A DNA stretch of 7,575 nt from Gemmatimonadota bacterium (GTDB taxonomy: Bacteria; Gemmatimonadota; Gemmatimonadetes; Longimicrobiales; Gaopeijiaceae), in the NCBI GenBank assembly GCA_015492755.1, contig WGEM01000144.1:1-7575 (forward strand), written 5' to 3'. Each line of letters opens with the position of its first letter. Within the stretch, counting starts at the first letter, position 1. This document shows, one piece after another, positions 1 through 6,276 of this stretch. Under the pieces are notes generated by a model. The model ran no database searches and was not told the origin of the DNA. It worked only from the letters and a program-made list of their open reading frames with translations. The position numbers and the translations under genes were made by a program.

Positions 1-1263
1 GCCCGGCACCCAGGTGGCGGCGCTCAGGCCCCCCGTGGGGACGATCCAGCTCACGTCCGCCACGTCGGTGGAGCCGCCCGATCCCTCCTCGCTCACCGTG
101 AAGGGCTGCACCACCGAGGCCGTCTCCAGCGGCGGCGCGTCGGGCGGAAGTGTCTTGCGGATCGTCTCGGCGAAGCTCCACTCCTCGTCGTCGTAGATCA
201 CGCCGCCAACCCGTTCCAGGTTGGCGTGGATCGCCTCCTGGAGCGCCACGTTGGGCAGGAGATTGTAGAGCCCGTGGATGACCTCGTACTCCATCTCCGT
301 CCCGGTACCCAGCGCCGCGCCCTCGGCGGCCTTCGCCACCCGCTGGAAGATGGCCTTCACCTGCGCGGGATCGGGGTGGCGGACGTAGTAGAAGACCTCG
401 GCGAAGTCGGGCACCACGTTGGGCGCGGCGCCGCCGTAGGTAATGACGTAGTGGATGCGCGTCTCCTGCGGCACGTGCTCCCGCATGAGGTTCACCATGT
501 GGTTCATGGCCTCCACGCCGTCCAGCGCCGATCGACCACGCTCGGGGGCGCCGGCGGCGTGGGCGCTCACGCCCCGGAAGCGGAACTTGGCGGACTTGTT
601 CGCCAGCGTGCTGGACGCCGACGCGGAGTTCTCGTCGCCGGGGTGCCAGTGGAGCGCCACGTCCACGTCGTCGAAGAGGCCGGCGCGTACCATGTAGACC
701 TTGCCCGCGCCGCCCTCCTCGGCGGGGGTGCCGTACAGGCGGATCTCCCCGGGCTGCCCGGACTCCTCCATCCAGCGCTTCACCGCGATGGCGGCGGCGG
801 TGGAGCCGGCGCCGAAGAGGTGGTGCCCGCAGGCGTGTCCCCGCGGTTTGTCGGGAATCGGTCGGCGTACGGGGGCGCGGTCCTGCGTGATGCCGGGGAG
901 GGCGTCGAACTCCGCCAGGATCCCAATGACGGGGCCGCCGTCGCCGCTACGCCATGTGGCCACGAAGGCGGTGGGGATCCCTGCCACACCCTCCTCGATC
1001 TCGAAACCTGCGTCGCGGAGCGTCGCTTGTAAGAGTTCCGACGACTCGTGCTCCAGGTACCCCAGCTCCGCCAGGTCCCAGATGCGCTGCGCCAGCGCGC
1101 CGTAGGTGGGCGCGTTCGCCTCGATGTGCTCGGCCACGAAGGCTTTGGCGTCCTGTTGCGACGCGGCGGGGGAGGCCAGGAGTCCGGCGGCGGTGAGCGC
1201 CGCGCCGATGAGAACGGGAGCCGCCCGGAGGCGGCGGAGAACGGGAGCGATTCGCTTCGTCAT
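1..1263 (-). CDS. Exported AbgB-like M20 metallo-amidohydrolase (C-terminus beyond window)
   Basis: Probable zinc-dependent amidohydrolase related to p-aminobenzoyl-glutamate hydrolase subunit B (peptidase family M20); such enzymes cleave amide bonds of N-acyl amino acids. 421 residues are visible. AbgB proteins are about 480 residues, so roughly 60 C-terminal residues, including the last expected metal-binding His, lie left of the window. Residues 1-36 look like a signal peptide: Arg-rich start, hydrophobic core at 16-30, Ala-Ser before Gln-Gln. Metal-site motifs follow in order: AEFDALPG (117-124), HACGHHLFG (143-151), AEEGGAGK (181-188) and HWHP (205-208). The dimerisation-domain motif SAHAAGAP is at 233-240, followed by GRSALDGVEAMN (243-254) and APNVVPDFAEV (280-290), which are typical of AbgB. 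GSTDVADVSW (397-406) matches the AbgB C-terminal signature. The ATG start has a Shine-Dalgarno AAGAGG at 1270-1275 with a 6-base spacer. E. coli AbgB is cytoplasmic and pairs with AbgA; here a signal peptide is seen and no AbgA lies on the visible side. Family assignment is secure; the substrate is unknown. Confidence 0.9.
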   Translation of the reverse strand, partial: MTKRIAPVLRRLRAAPVLIGAALTAAGLLASPAASQQDAKAFVAEHIEANAPTYGALAQRIWDLAELGYLEHESSELLQATLRDAGFEIEEGVAGIPTAFVATWRSGDGGPVIGILAEFDALPGITQDRAPVRRPIPDKPRGHACGHHLFGAGSTAAAIAVKRWMEESGQPGEIRLYGTPAEEGGAGKVYMVRAGLFDDVDVALHWHPGDENSASASSTLANKSAKFRFRGVSAHAAGAPERGRSALDGVEAMNHMVNLMREHVPQETRIHYVITYGGAAPNVVPDFAEVFYYVRHPDPAQVKAIFQRVAKAAEGAALGTGTEMEYEVIHGLYNLLPNVALQEAIHANLERVGGVIYDDEEWSFAETIRKTLPPDAPPLETASVVQPFTVSEEGSGGSTDVADVSWIVPTGGLSAATWVPG

Positions 1264-1356
1264 GGTACGCCTCTTGGAAGGGGCCGAGGATCGCCGACAC
1301 AATACGGTCCCCGCACCCGGCGCGCATCCGGTTGCACCCGGAGGGAGGCGGGCGCC
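1264..1356 (-). other. 93-bp intergenic gap with two small hairpins
   Basis: This gap separates the Ntn hydrolase stop codon from the amidohydrolase start and is the widest in the minus-strand gene run. A 5-bp stem TCCGG/CCGGA closes a six-base loop at 1327-1342. A 6-bp stem made of two GGCGCC copies (1351-1356 and 1362-1367) flanks the stop codon of the upstream gene, with a five-base loop. Neither is followed by a T-run on the transcribed strand, so neither is a convincing intrinsic terminator. A TATTGT-like element is present, but no matching -35 box was seen, so a separate promoter for the amidohydrolase is possible but not shown. Confidence 0.3.
1270..1275 (-). promoter_or_regulatory. 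Ribosome binding site of the amidohydrolase
   Basis: The minus strand reads AAGAGG six bases before the ATG at 1263. This supports that start and so the presence of the full signal peptide. Confidence 0.6.
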
Positions 1357-3030
1357 TCAGCGGCGCCGCGCCGGTCCCCGCGCCGAGCCTTCCCAGTCGG
1401 GGTCCGCCGCGCCCACCCAGGTGCCGGAGGCGGGATCGAACTGGATTCCGTGGACGCGCCCGAACGCCCCCGGGCGGGCCACTTCCCTCAGCTCCAGGCC
1501 CAGGGCGCGCATCTCCGCCAGTTGCTCCGGCGTCCACCCCACGTCGGGGGTCGTCTCCACCTGCAGGGGCCCCCCTGCGGGCCCCACCGCCCGCGGCGCC
1601 TCCAGCGCCTGCGGGAGGGACAGGCCGAAGTCGATGACCCGCGTCACCGCATGGACCACCGCAGGCGGGATCATGCGTCCGCCCGCCGCGCCCAGCACCA
1701 GGATCACCTCCCCGTCCTTCAGCACCATGAACGGGCAGATGTTGGAGCGCGCGCGCTCGCCCGGCGCCATGGGCCCCAGGTAGCCGCCCAGCGTCGACGC
1801 ATAGAGGAAGCCCAGACCCGGCGTCACCACCTTCGAGCCCATGTTGGGGCCCAGCGTCTGGGTGAGCGCCACGAACATTCCCTCCGCGTCGGCGGTGGAG
1901 AGGTGCGTGGTGTGCGTGAGCCCATGCGGGTCGGGCTCCCCGATGACGGCTGGCTCGGAAGGTTCCGGTGCGCCGCCTCCCGGCGCCCGCCTCTCCGCTC
2001 CTCCTCCGGGCGCCACGATGCGCGCGGCCATCTCGCGCGCCCAGTCCTTCGAGGTGACGCGGGCTGCGGCGGTGTCCGAGCCCAGTCGCCGGAGCTCCGG
2101 CGCCGCGATGCCCAGCGCCTGGCCCACCACCGCGAACCACTCCGCCTCGCTCATGGACGACGGGTCGAAGTGCTCCAGGATCTGCAGCGCCTCGATGGCC
2201 AGCGCTCCGGCGGCGGGGATGTCGGTGCCCACCAGCTCGTAACCCCGGTAGGAGCCCCGCACGATGCGACTGTCCTCGGCCACGTAGTCTCTGAAGGCTT
2301 GCAGCGTGACGGCGCTCCCGTGGGCCTGCAGATCCGTGGCCATGCGCTGCGCGATCTCCCCCTCGTAGAAGATCTCCCGGCCGCCCCGGGCGATCCTACG
2401 CAGCGTACGCGCGTAGTCCGGCTGCCGGAGTAGCTCGCCGGGCAGGTAGGGTGTGCCGTCGCCGTGGTAGTACGCGTCGACGGTTCCGGGGAACTCCCGC
2501 GCCTGCTCCAGGCCGGCGGCCATCCGGAGTGCGTCTCCGGGGAGCACGCGGTAGCCCTGTTCGGCGTAGTCGATGGCCGGCGCCATGACGGTCTCCAGCG
2601 GGAGGGACCCGTGCTCTTCGTGGAGCTTCAGGAGCCCCGCCACCGCCCCCGGGACGCCGATGACGGGATAGCCGTACGAGGCCCTGGGCGCCGTGTCGTA
2701 GTCATAGTCGTAGGGAGCCTGCGTGGTGCCGTCGATGCCGTGGAAGCTCCCGTCGGGGAGTCGCACCAGGATCTGGTTCCGCCCGCCGATGCTGTTCATG
2801 GTGGGCTCCACCACCGCGATGGCGAACCCGGCGGCCACCGCCGCGTCGGCGGCGTTCCCGCCCAGCTCCAGCATCCGAACCCCCGCTTCGGTGGCCAGCG
2901 GATGCGCCGTGGAGACCATCCCGGCGTCCGAACGGCCCGACTGCCGCACGCTCTGGCTGCTGCCGGGGACGGGGAGGAGGCCGAGGCCAAGGAGCGCCAC
3001 GAGGAGGGCGCGGACGGATGCGGATCGCAT
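1357..3030 (-). CDS. Exported gamma-glutamyltransferase-fold Ntn hydrolase with altered substrate pocket
   Basis: This 557-residue member of the gamma-glutamyltransferase (GGT) superfamily would be exported and self-cleave before Thr374 into large and small subunits. A signal peptide covers about residues 1-26 (Arg-containing start, hydrophobic 8-21, Gly-Ser-Ser-Gln). Conserved GGT features are ELGGNAADAAVA (55-66), GVPGAVAGL (125-133), the nucleophile motif TTHLS (374-378), LGAAGGRMIP (446-455) and IDFGLSLPQALEAPR (466-480). Aligned without gaps to E. coli GGT (recalled from memory), the gamma-glutamyl-binding residues are changed: Arg114 to Thr102, Asn411 to Gly394, Gln430 to Thr413, Asp433 to Gly416. 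The oxyanion pair Ser-Ser is Ser429-Asn430, and the lid loop carrying Tyr444 is missing. A true gamma-glutamyl substrate is therefore doubtful. The open frame extends upstream to 3201, but that part overlaps the preceding gene; the ATG at 3030 has GGGAG seven bases upstream and begins the signal peptide. It follows the STELLO-like gene by 16 bp, so cotranscription is likely. Confidence 0.9.
   Translation of the reverse strand: MRSASVRALLVALLGLGLLPVPGSSQSVRQSGRSDAGMVSTAHPLATEAGVRMLELGGNAADAAVAAGFAIAVVEPTMNSIGGRNQILVRLPDGSFHGIDGTTQAPYDYDYDTAPRASYGYPVIGVPGAVAGLLKLHEEHGSLPLETVMAPAIDYAEQGYRVLPGDALRMAAGLEQAREFPGTVDAYYHGDGTPYLPGELLRQPDYARTLRRIARGGREIFYEGEIAQRMATDLQAHGSAVTLQAFRDYVAEDSRIVRGSYRGYELVGTDIPAAGALAIEALQILEHFDPSSMSEAEWFAVVGQALGIAAPELRRLGSDTAAARVTSKDWAREMAARIVAPGGGAERRAPGGGAPEPSEPAVIGEPDPHGLTHTTHLSTADAEGMFVALTQTLGPNMGSKVVTPGLGFLYASTLGGYLGPMAPGERARSNICPFMVLKDGEVILVLGAAGGRMIPPAVVHAVTRVIDFGLSLPQALEAPRAVGPAGGPLQVETTPDVGWTPEQLAEMRALGLELREVARPGAFGRVHGIQFDPASGTWVGAADPDWEGSARGPARRR
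1969..2013 (-). repeat. Gly/Ala/Pro-rich repeat ahead of the self-cleavage site
   Basis: Residues 340-354 of the Ntn hydrolase contain APGGGA twice (340-345 and 349-354), joined by ERR. With the following Pro/Glu-rich stretch this forms a low-complexity linker ending about 20 residues before catalytic Thr374. It would lie at the C-terminal end of the large subunit after maturation. The DNA shows the matching imperfect duplication. Confidence 0.6.
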
Positions 3031-3037
3031 GACGCGG

Positions 3038-3042
3038 CTCCC
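3038..3042 (-). promoter_or_regulatory. Ribosome binding site fixing the Ntn hydrolase start
   Basis: The minus strand reads GGGAG seven bases before the ATG at 3030, within the 16-bp gap after the STELLO-like gene's TAG stop. It decides for 3030 over the upstream in-frame ATG at 3201, which lies inside the preceding gene and would place 57 unlike residues before the signal peptide. Confidence 0.65.
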
Positions 3043-3046
3043 GTCG

Positions 3047-3964
3047 CTACTCGAAGTGCTTCCGGTACGCGCGGTAGGCCCGTGCCGCGCGCTCCGGCAT
3101 GAAGTCGAAGATGGCGTGCGGGTCGCTGCGAAGGCGCTCCAGGAGTTCCAGCGTCTTCTCGTAGCCCATGAACTCCGCCACCATGTCTTTCGTGAGGTCA
3201 TGAACGTTGCGGTCCTGCCGCACCGAGGGCGGACCGTAGATCACCCGCGCCCCGTGGGCTTCCACGTAGTACGCCGTCCAGATGTCGATGAAGCGCCCCA
3301 CGTGGGGAAAGAGGAAGTACTCACCCAGCCACGCCGCGCTGATGAAGGTGTTCTGGGAGTTGAACGGGCAGAACGCGTTGGACGCCATGGGGAAGCGCGA
3401 CGGATCGAACGTGACGTCGGGCCGGAACTGCATCCGGCAGATGGCGTCGATGTCAGGGTCGCCGTTCCAGAAGTCGGCCTGGACGTCGGGGGTCACCGTC
3501 CGCCGCCGGGGCGGACCGAAGGCGCGGTCGGCCAGGAGCTGTGGAGGGTATCCGCGGTGCCAGAGATGGGGGTGCTCCGTCACCGCAATGGGATCGAAGG
3601 CGATGAGTTCCGTCTCGTAGAAGTCCACCTCCACCTCCCGGCCCACCCGGACGTCCTTACCCCAGTTCTCCAGCGGGATGTTGTCGTCGTCCACCACCGC
3701 CACCACCTCGGCGCCCATGTCCCTGGCCCAGAGGAAGCCGTAGTTGCGGCGCTCCACCACGTTCCACCCCAGCGCTTCGGAGAGTTCGGGGTCGTACTTC
3801 TCCTGCTCCTCCGGCGGAACGTAGATGGCGCCGTCGATGTGGAAGTCCTTCGGCGTCTTCAGGTCTCCGATGACCACCAGCTCCCAGTCCGGCATCTCTG
3901 CGAACCGCAGGAGCGCCTCGCTGGGGGCGTGGATGGTGGTGGTGACGATGACGTTCTTCGCCAT
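3047..3964 (-). CDS. STELLO/DUF288-like glycosyltransferase
   Basis: This 305-residue protein resembles the catalytic-like domain of STELLO (DUF288) proteins, which have a nucleotide-diphospho-sugar transferase fold. In plants STELLO proteins are Golgi proteins that assist cellulose synthase assembly; bacterial members usually have no known substrate. Visible signatures: TTTIHAPSEALLRFA (8-22), then LVVIGDLKTP (29-38), an acidic VDDDN at 91-95 in the place of a DxD metal/nucleotide-binding motif, FNSQNTFI (201-208) and DIWTAYYVEAHGARVIYGPPSV (227-248, quoted in two overlapping parts: DIWTAYYVEAHGAR and VIYGPPSV). The last two blocks are the best match to the family, which has a similar NSQNT followed by DIWRGYW and YPPTV. 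There is no signal peptide or membrane segment, so it is probably cytoplasmic. It begins 6 bp after the family 2 glycosyltransferase ends; AAAGGA (3975-3980) lies 10 bases before the ATG, inside that gene. The tight coupling suggests the two act on one glycan. A GT75-like (reversibly glycosylated polypeptide) relationship is a less likely alternative. Confidence 0.75.
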   Translation of the reverse strand: MAKNVIVTTTIHAPSEALLRFAEMPDWELVVIGDLKTPKDFHIDGAIYVPPEEQEKYDPELSEALGWNVVERRNYGFLWARDMGAEVVAVVDDDNIPLENWGKDVRVGREVEVDFYETELIAFDPIAVTEHPHLWHRGYPPQLLADRAFGPPRRRTVTPDVQADFWNGDPDIDAICRMQFRPDVTFDPSRFPMASNAFCPFNSQNTFISAAWLGEYFLFPHVGRFIDIWTAYYVEAHGARVIYGPPSVRQDRNVHDLTKDMVAEFMGYEKTLELLERLRSDPHAIFDFMPERAARAYRAYRKHFE

Positions 3965-3970
3965 GGGTGC

Positions 3971-4732
3971 TCAGTCCTTTCGGGGCTCGCCGTCGCCGCC
4001 GGCGCGGCGTTTCAGGATCCGTTCCGGCCGCATGAAGCGCACCTTCAGGCCGGGACGGAAGTATTCGAAGTTGCGCATGAAGGGGTTCACCGACTCGCCT
4101 TCGACGCGGGCCTGCCAGGAGGTGGGAACCTCGATGGCCCGGACGCCCAGCCGGAGCGGCTTCACGATGGTCTCCAGCACGAAGGGGTGCCGGAGTTCCT
4201 CCCACTCGATCTCCTTCGTGAGGTAGGTGGGGAGGATGCGGTAGCCGAAGGTCATGTCGGTGAGCTTCACGCCGTACAGCACCGCGAAGCTCTTCTGGAA
4301 GATCCAGTTGGCAACCAGCTTCACGGGGTTATATCCGGCGAATCCGCCCCCGGCCCACCGCGATGCGGTGATGACCGCGTCGGGGTGCTCCTTGGCGGCG
4401 GCCACCAGCACCTTGGCGTCTTCGGGCTTCGTTTCCAGGTCCGGCGCCATGAGGATGGTGTGGCTGCCCGTGGATACTTCGAAGGCCTTGAGCACCGCAC
4501 CCCCGAAGAAGGGCTTCTCCTGCCAGTGGATCTGTACCAGGTCCGGGTACTTCTCCCGCGCCGCCTCGGCGGCGGCCAGCGCCTCCGGTGTCGTGCGCTC
4601 GCACACGATGATGAGGATCTCCGCCAGGTCGTCGCGAAGGTCCGAGACCAGACACTCCAGGGTATGCGTGAGCGAGCGGGTCTCGGTGAGCGTCGGCAGG
4701 ACGACGGACAGCGATTCGAAGCGGACGGCCAT
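3971..4732 (-). CDS. Family 2 glycosyltransferase (soluble)
   Basis: This is a 253-residue GT2-type (GT-A fold) enzyme expected to transfer a sugar from a nucleotide sugar at the cytoplasmic side. It opens with the typical first strand SVVLPTLTETRSLTHTL (9-25). The region where dolichyl-phosphate-mannose-synthase-like enzymes carry DAD reads APDLETKPED (96-105), so the first Asp is replaced by Ala while Asp98 remains. Later conserved blocks are SRWAGGGFAGYN (124-135), KLTDMTFGYRILPT (156-169), WEELRHPFVLETI (177-189) and EVPTSWQARVEGES (201-214), a pattern like that of polysaccharide-locus glycosyltransferases. No transmembrane segment is visible, and the tail is short and basic/polar. The open frame runs up to 5041, but that overlaps the ATP-grasp gene; the ATG at 4732 is the first that begins the fold. 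It has GGAGG at 4736-4740 but only a three-base spacer, which is unusually short; no better internal start exists before Met95. Acceptor and donor are unknown. Confidence 0.88.
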   Translation of the reverse strand: MAVRFESLSVVLPTLTETRSLTHTLECLVSDLRDDLAEILIIVCERTTPEALAAAEAAREKYPDLVQIHWQEKPFFGGAVLKAFEVSTGSHTILMAPDLETKPEDAKVLVAAAKEHPDAVITASRWAGGGFAGYNPVKLVANWIFQKSFAVLYGVKLTDMTFGYRILPTYLTKEIEWEELRHPFVLETIVKPLRLGVRAIEVPTSWQARVEGESVNPFMRNFEYFRPGLKVRFMRPERILKRRAGGDGEPRKD

Positions 4733-4812
4733 GCGCCTCCGTGTGTGCGTGGCGGTGCGAGAGGTCAGGAAAGCTCGGCCTGCGGCGGGGCGGTGTCGAG
4801 GGTCGTCGTCGG
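4733..4812 (-). other. 80-bp gap between ATP-grasp and glycosyltransferase genes
   Basis: No ORF, clear hairpin terminator or convincing promoter was seen here. It contains a GACGAC short repeat after the ATP-grasp stop and the GGAGG ribosome binding site of the next gene. The gap is wider than those downstream, so an internal promoter cannot be excluded. Confidence 0.35.
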
Positions 4813-6222
4813 TCACTGCTGCAGGAACACCGGGTGCATGCGCCCGGTGAGCGCCATGTTCACCCGCAGTTCGCCGGAACTCCGCATGAAGAGCGTGGTG
4901 AGTTCGCCGTTGATGGCGCCCAGCGCGATGTCGTGGCGCTGCAGGTCGGGTTGGTCGAAGTCGCGCTCCACCCACGTCGTGGGGTGGAATTCCTGCACCA
5001 GCCAACCCTCCTTCGCCGCCACGTCCACGGCGACCTCCCACGCCTCCTCATCCACGCCCCGGCCCACCACCACGCCCTGTCCCCGGGTATCCAGACCGCG
5101 CTTGAGCACGTAGCGCTCGCGTTCCCTTCGCACCAGCTCCAGCCACTCCGGATCCAGGAGGCGTGCGTTCCTGGACCAGGGCACGTGCTTCTGTAGGAGG
5201 TCCCAGTCCTCCGGGTCGAAAAGGTAGGCGAAGGCGGGGTCGGAGATGATGGCGAGGCAGAGCTTGTCGTCGCCCACCCACCGGCCGCGCTGGCCGTTCT
5301 GCACGAAGAGCGCGCGGCGGCGCACCGCCTGCACGAACGGCTCCACCTCCTCCCGGATCCGGAGGAAGACCTGCATGCCCAGCTTCAGGTAGGCGTGCGT
5401 CACGTCGCGGCCCCGCGCCTGTGGGACCCCGTCGCCGGTGAACTCGATCTCCCGCGGGTCGATCTCCTCACACTCCGGTCCCTCCCACCGCACGTGCTTG
5501 GCGAAGTCCCCCAGCTCCAGTCGGTTTCCGCCCTCCTCGCGGATGAGTGCCAGGAACCCGGGTACGGTGCCCGTCTCCTCCCGCAGGACCTCCAGGAACC
5601 ACTTCGCCATGAAGCCCTTCTCTTCATGGCGCAGCGGCGGCGGCATCTCGTAGCCGTGTGCCTCCATGAACTCGCGCCACGCCCGATTGCAGATGCCGGA
5701 GAAGACGAACCCTCCAGGACAGTTGGCGTTGGTCTCCAGAATCCAGAACCCACCCTCCGGGTCGGGCATGACATCGAGACGGCAGATATGCACCCGTCCG
5801 TTGGCGGGATCCACGTCGGCGTCGAGGTCCGCCTGGAGGCGCGGGGGTGTGGAGAGCGCCGTACGCACCCTCTCGTCGGTGTACGACGCCCGCACGATGG
5901 ACTCGATGGCGCGGTGGTAGGTGCGAGTGACACGCTTCAGGAGTTCGGCGTATTCCCGGCGGATCATCTGGGGCGGACCCAGCAGGAAGGGTTTCCCCTC
6001 CGCGTACATGAAGCGCGCCTCGGCGCGGCGGCGGAGCGCGATGCCGTCAGGGGTGGCGCCCTCCTCCAGCAGCGCGCGGTGGAAGTCGTGGTCCAGGCCG
6101 GGCCAGCGCGGACGGGCGCAGTCGGCGTCGGGGTGCACGAACGTCTCCGGGTGGGGGGTAGGGTCGCGGGCGGAGAAGCTGCTCACCCACCAGGGTACGA
6201 AATCCACGCCCCGTCTCGCCAT
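4813..6222 (-). CDS. Circularly permuted ATP-grasp-like ligase
   Basis: This 469-residue protein has the motif order of circularly permuted ATP-grasp enzymes (the glutathionylspermidine-synthase-like group). They activate a carboxylate with ATP to form an amide or peptide bond. The metal-binding block usually found at the end of ATP-grasp domains comes first: RLDVMP (148-153, Asp150) and WILETNANCPGG (160-171, Glu163, Asn165, Asn167). The nucleotide-binding half follows: GDDKLCLAIISDP (317-329, Lys320), then LLQKHVPWSRNARLL (342-356), VLKRGLDTRGQGVVVG (372-387, Lys374 and a glycine-rich loop) and WLVQEFHP (407-414, Glu411). It has no signal peptide or membrane segment, so it is cytoplasmic. 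It is the first gene of the leftward run and probably sets its promoter. The ATG at 6222 lacks a good Shine-Dalgarno (AAGAAGAAT precedes it), so the start is less certain than the fold. No alpha-E or transglutaminase partner, common with related ATP-grasp proteins, is visible. The substrate is unknown. Confidence 0.75.
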   Translation of the reverse strand: MARRGVDFVPWWVSSFSARDPTPHPETFVHPDADCARPRWPGLDHDFHRALLEEGATPDGIALRRRAEARFMYAEGKPFLLGPPQMIRREYAELLKRVTRTYHRAIESIVRASYTDERVRTALSTPPRLQADLDADVDPANGRVHICRLDVMPDPEGGFWILETNANCPGGFVFSGICNRAWREFMEAHGYEMPPPLRHEEKGFMAKWFLEVLREETGTVPGFLALIREEGGNRLELGDFAKHVRWEGPECEEIDPREIEFTGDGVPQARGRDVTHAYLKLGMQVFLRIREEVEPFVQAVRRRALFVQNGQRGRWVGDDKLCLAIISDPAFAYLFDPEDWDLLQKHVPWSRNARLLDPEWLELVRRERERYVLKRGLDTRGQGVVVGRGVDEEAWEVAVDVAAKEGWLVQEFHPTTWVERDFDQPDLQRHDIALGAINGELTTLFMRSSGELRVNMALTGRMHPVFLQQ

Positions 6223-6276
6223 ATTCTTCTTCTTGTGCCAGCTTCGTGCGCCGTAGGAGCAGGTCGTCGCCGGACC
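6223..6276. promoter_or_regulatory. Short divergent intergenic region
   Basis: Only 54 bases lie between the ATP-grasp start and the first in-frame ATG of the transporter, or 93 if the second ATG is used. Promoters for both directions should lie here or inside the gene starts. It includes a TTCTTCTTCTT tract next to the ATP-grasp start. I could not identify a consensus -35/-10 pair or an operator-like palindrome on either strand, so the promoter role rests on gene orientation alone. Confidence 0.4.

Noticed and set aside
226..1032. A plus-strand open frame of 268 codons within the amidohydrolase
   Set aside because: It is antisense to the conserved metal-site region of the AbgB-like gene and shows no family features of its own.
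947..2140. A minus-strand open frame of 397 codons spanning two genes
   Set aside because: It is out of frame with both the amidohydrolase and the Ntn hydrolase, crosses their intergenic gap and encodes a Gly/Ala/Arg-rich sequence without motifs.
1048..2433. A plus-strand open frame of 461 codons opposite the amidohydrolase and Ntn hydrolase
   Set aside because: No domain motifs, Arg/His/Gly-rich low-complexity translation, and both minus-strand genes beneath it are well supported.
3031..3201. N-terminal extension of the Ntn hydrolase to an ATG at 3201
   Set aside because: It overlaps the STELLO-like gene by 155 bases, has Ser/Arg-rich sequence unlike the family, and would bury the signal peptide that starts at 3030.
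4733..5041. N-terminal extension of the GT2 gene to an ATG at 5041
   Set aside because: It overlaps the end of the ATP-grasp gene and adds Arg/Gly/His-rich sequence ahead of the first strand of the glycosyltransferase fold.
2723..5113. A plus-strand open frame of 796 codons antisense to four minus-strand genes
   Set aside because: It runs opposite to four genes with clear family motifs, has a composition rich in Arg, His, Gly and Val without recognisable motifs, and is the kind of long shadow frame expected in high-GC DNA.
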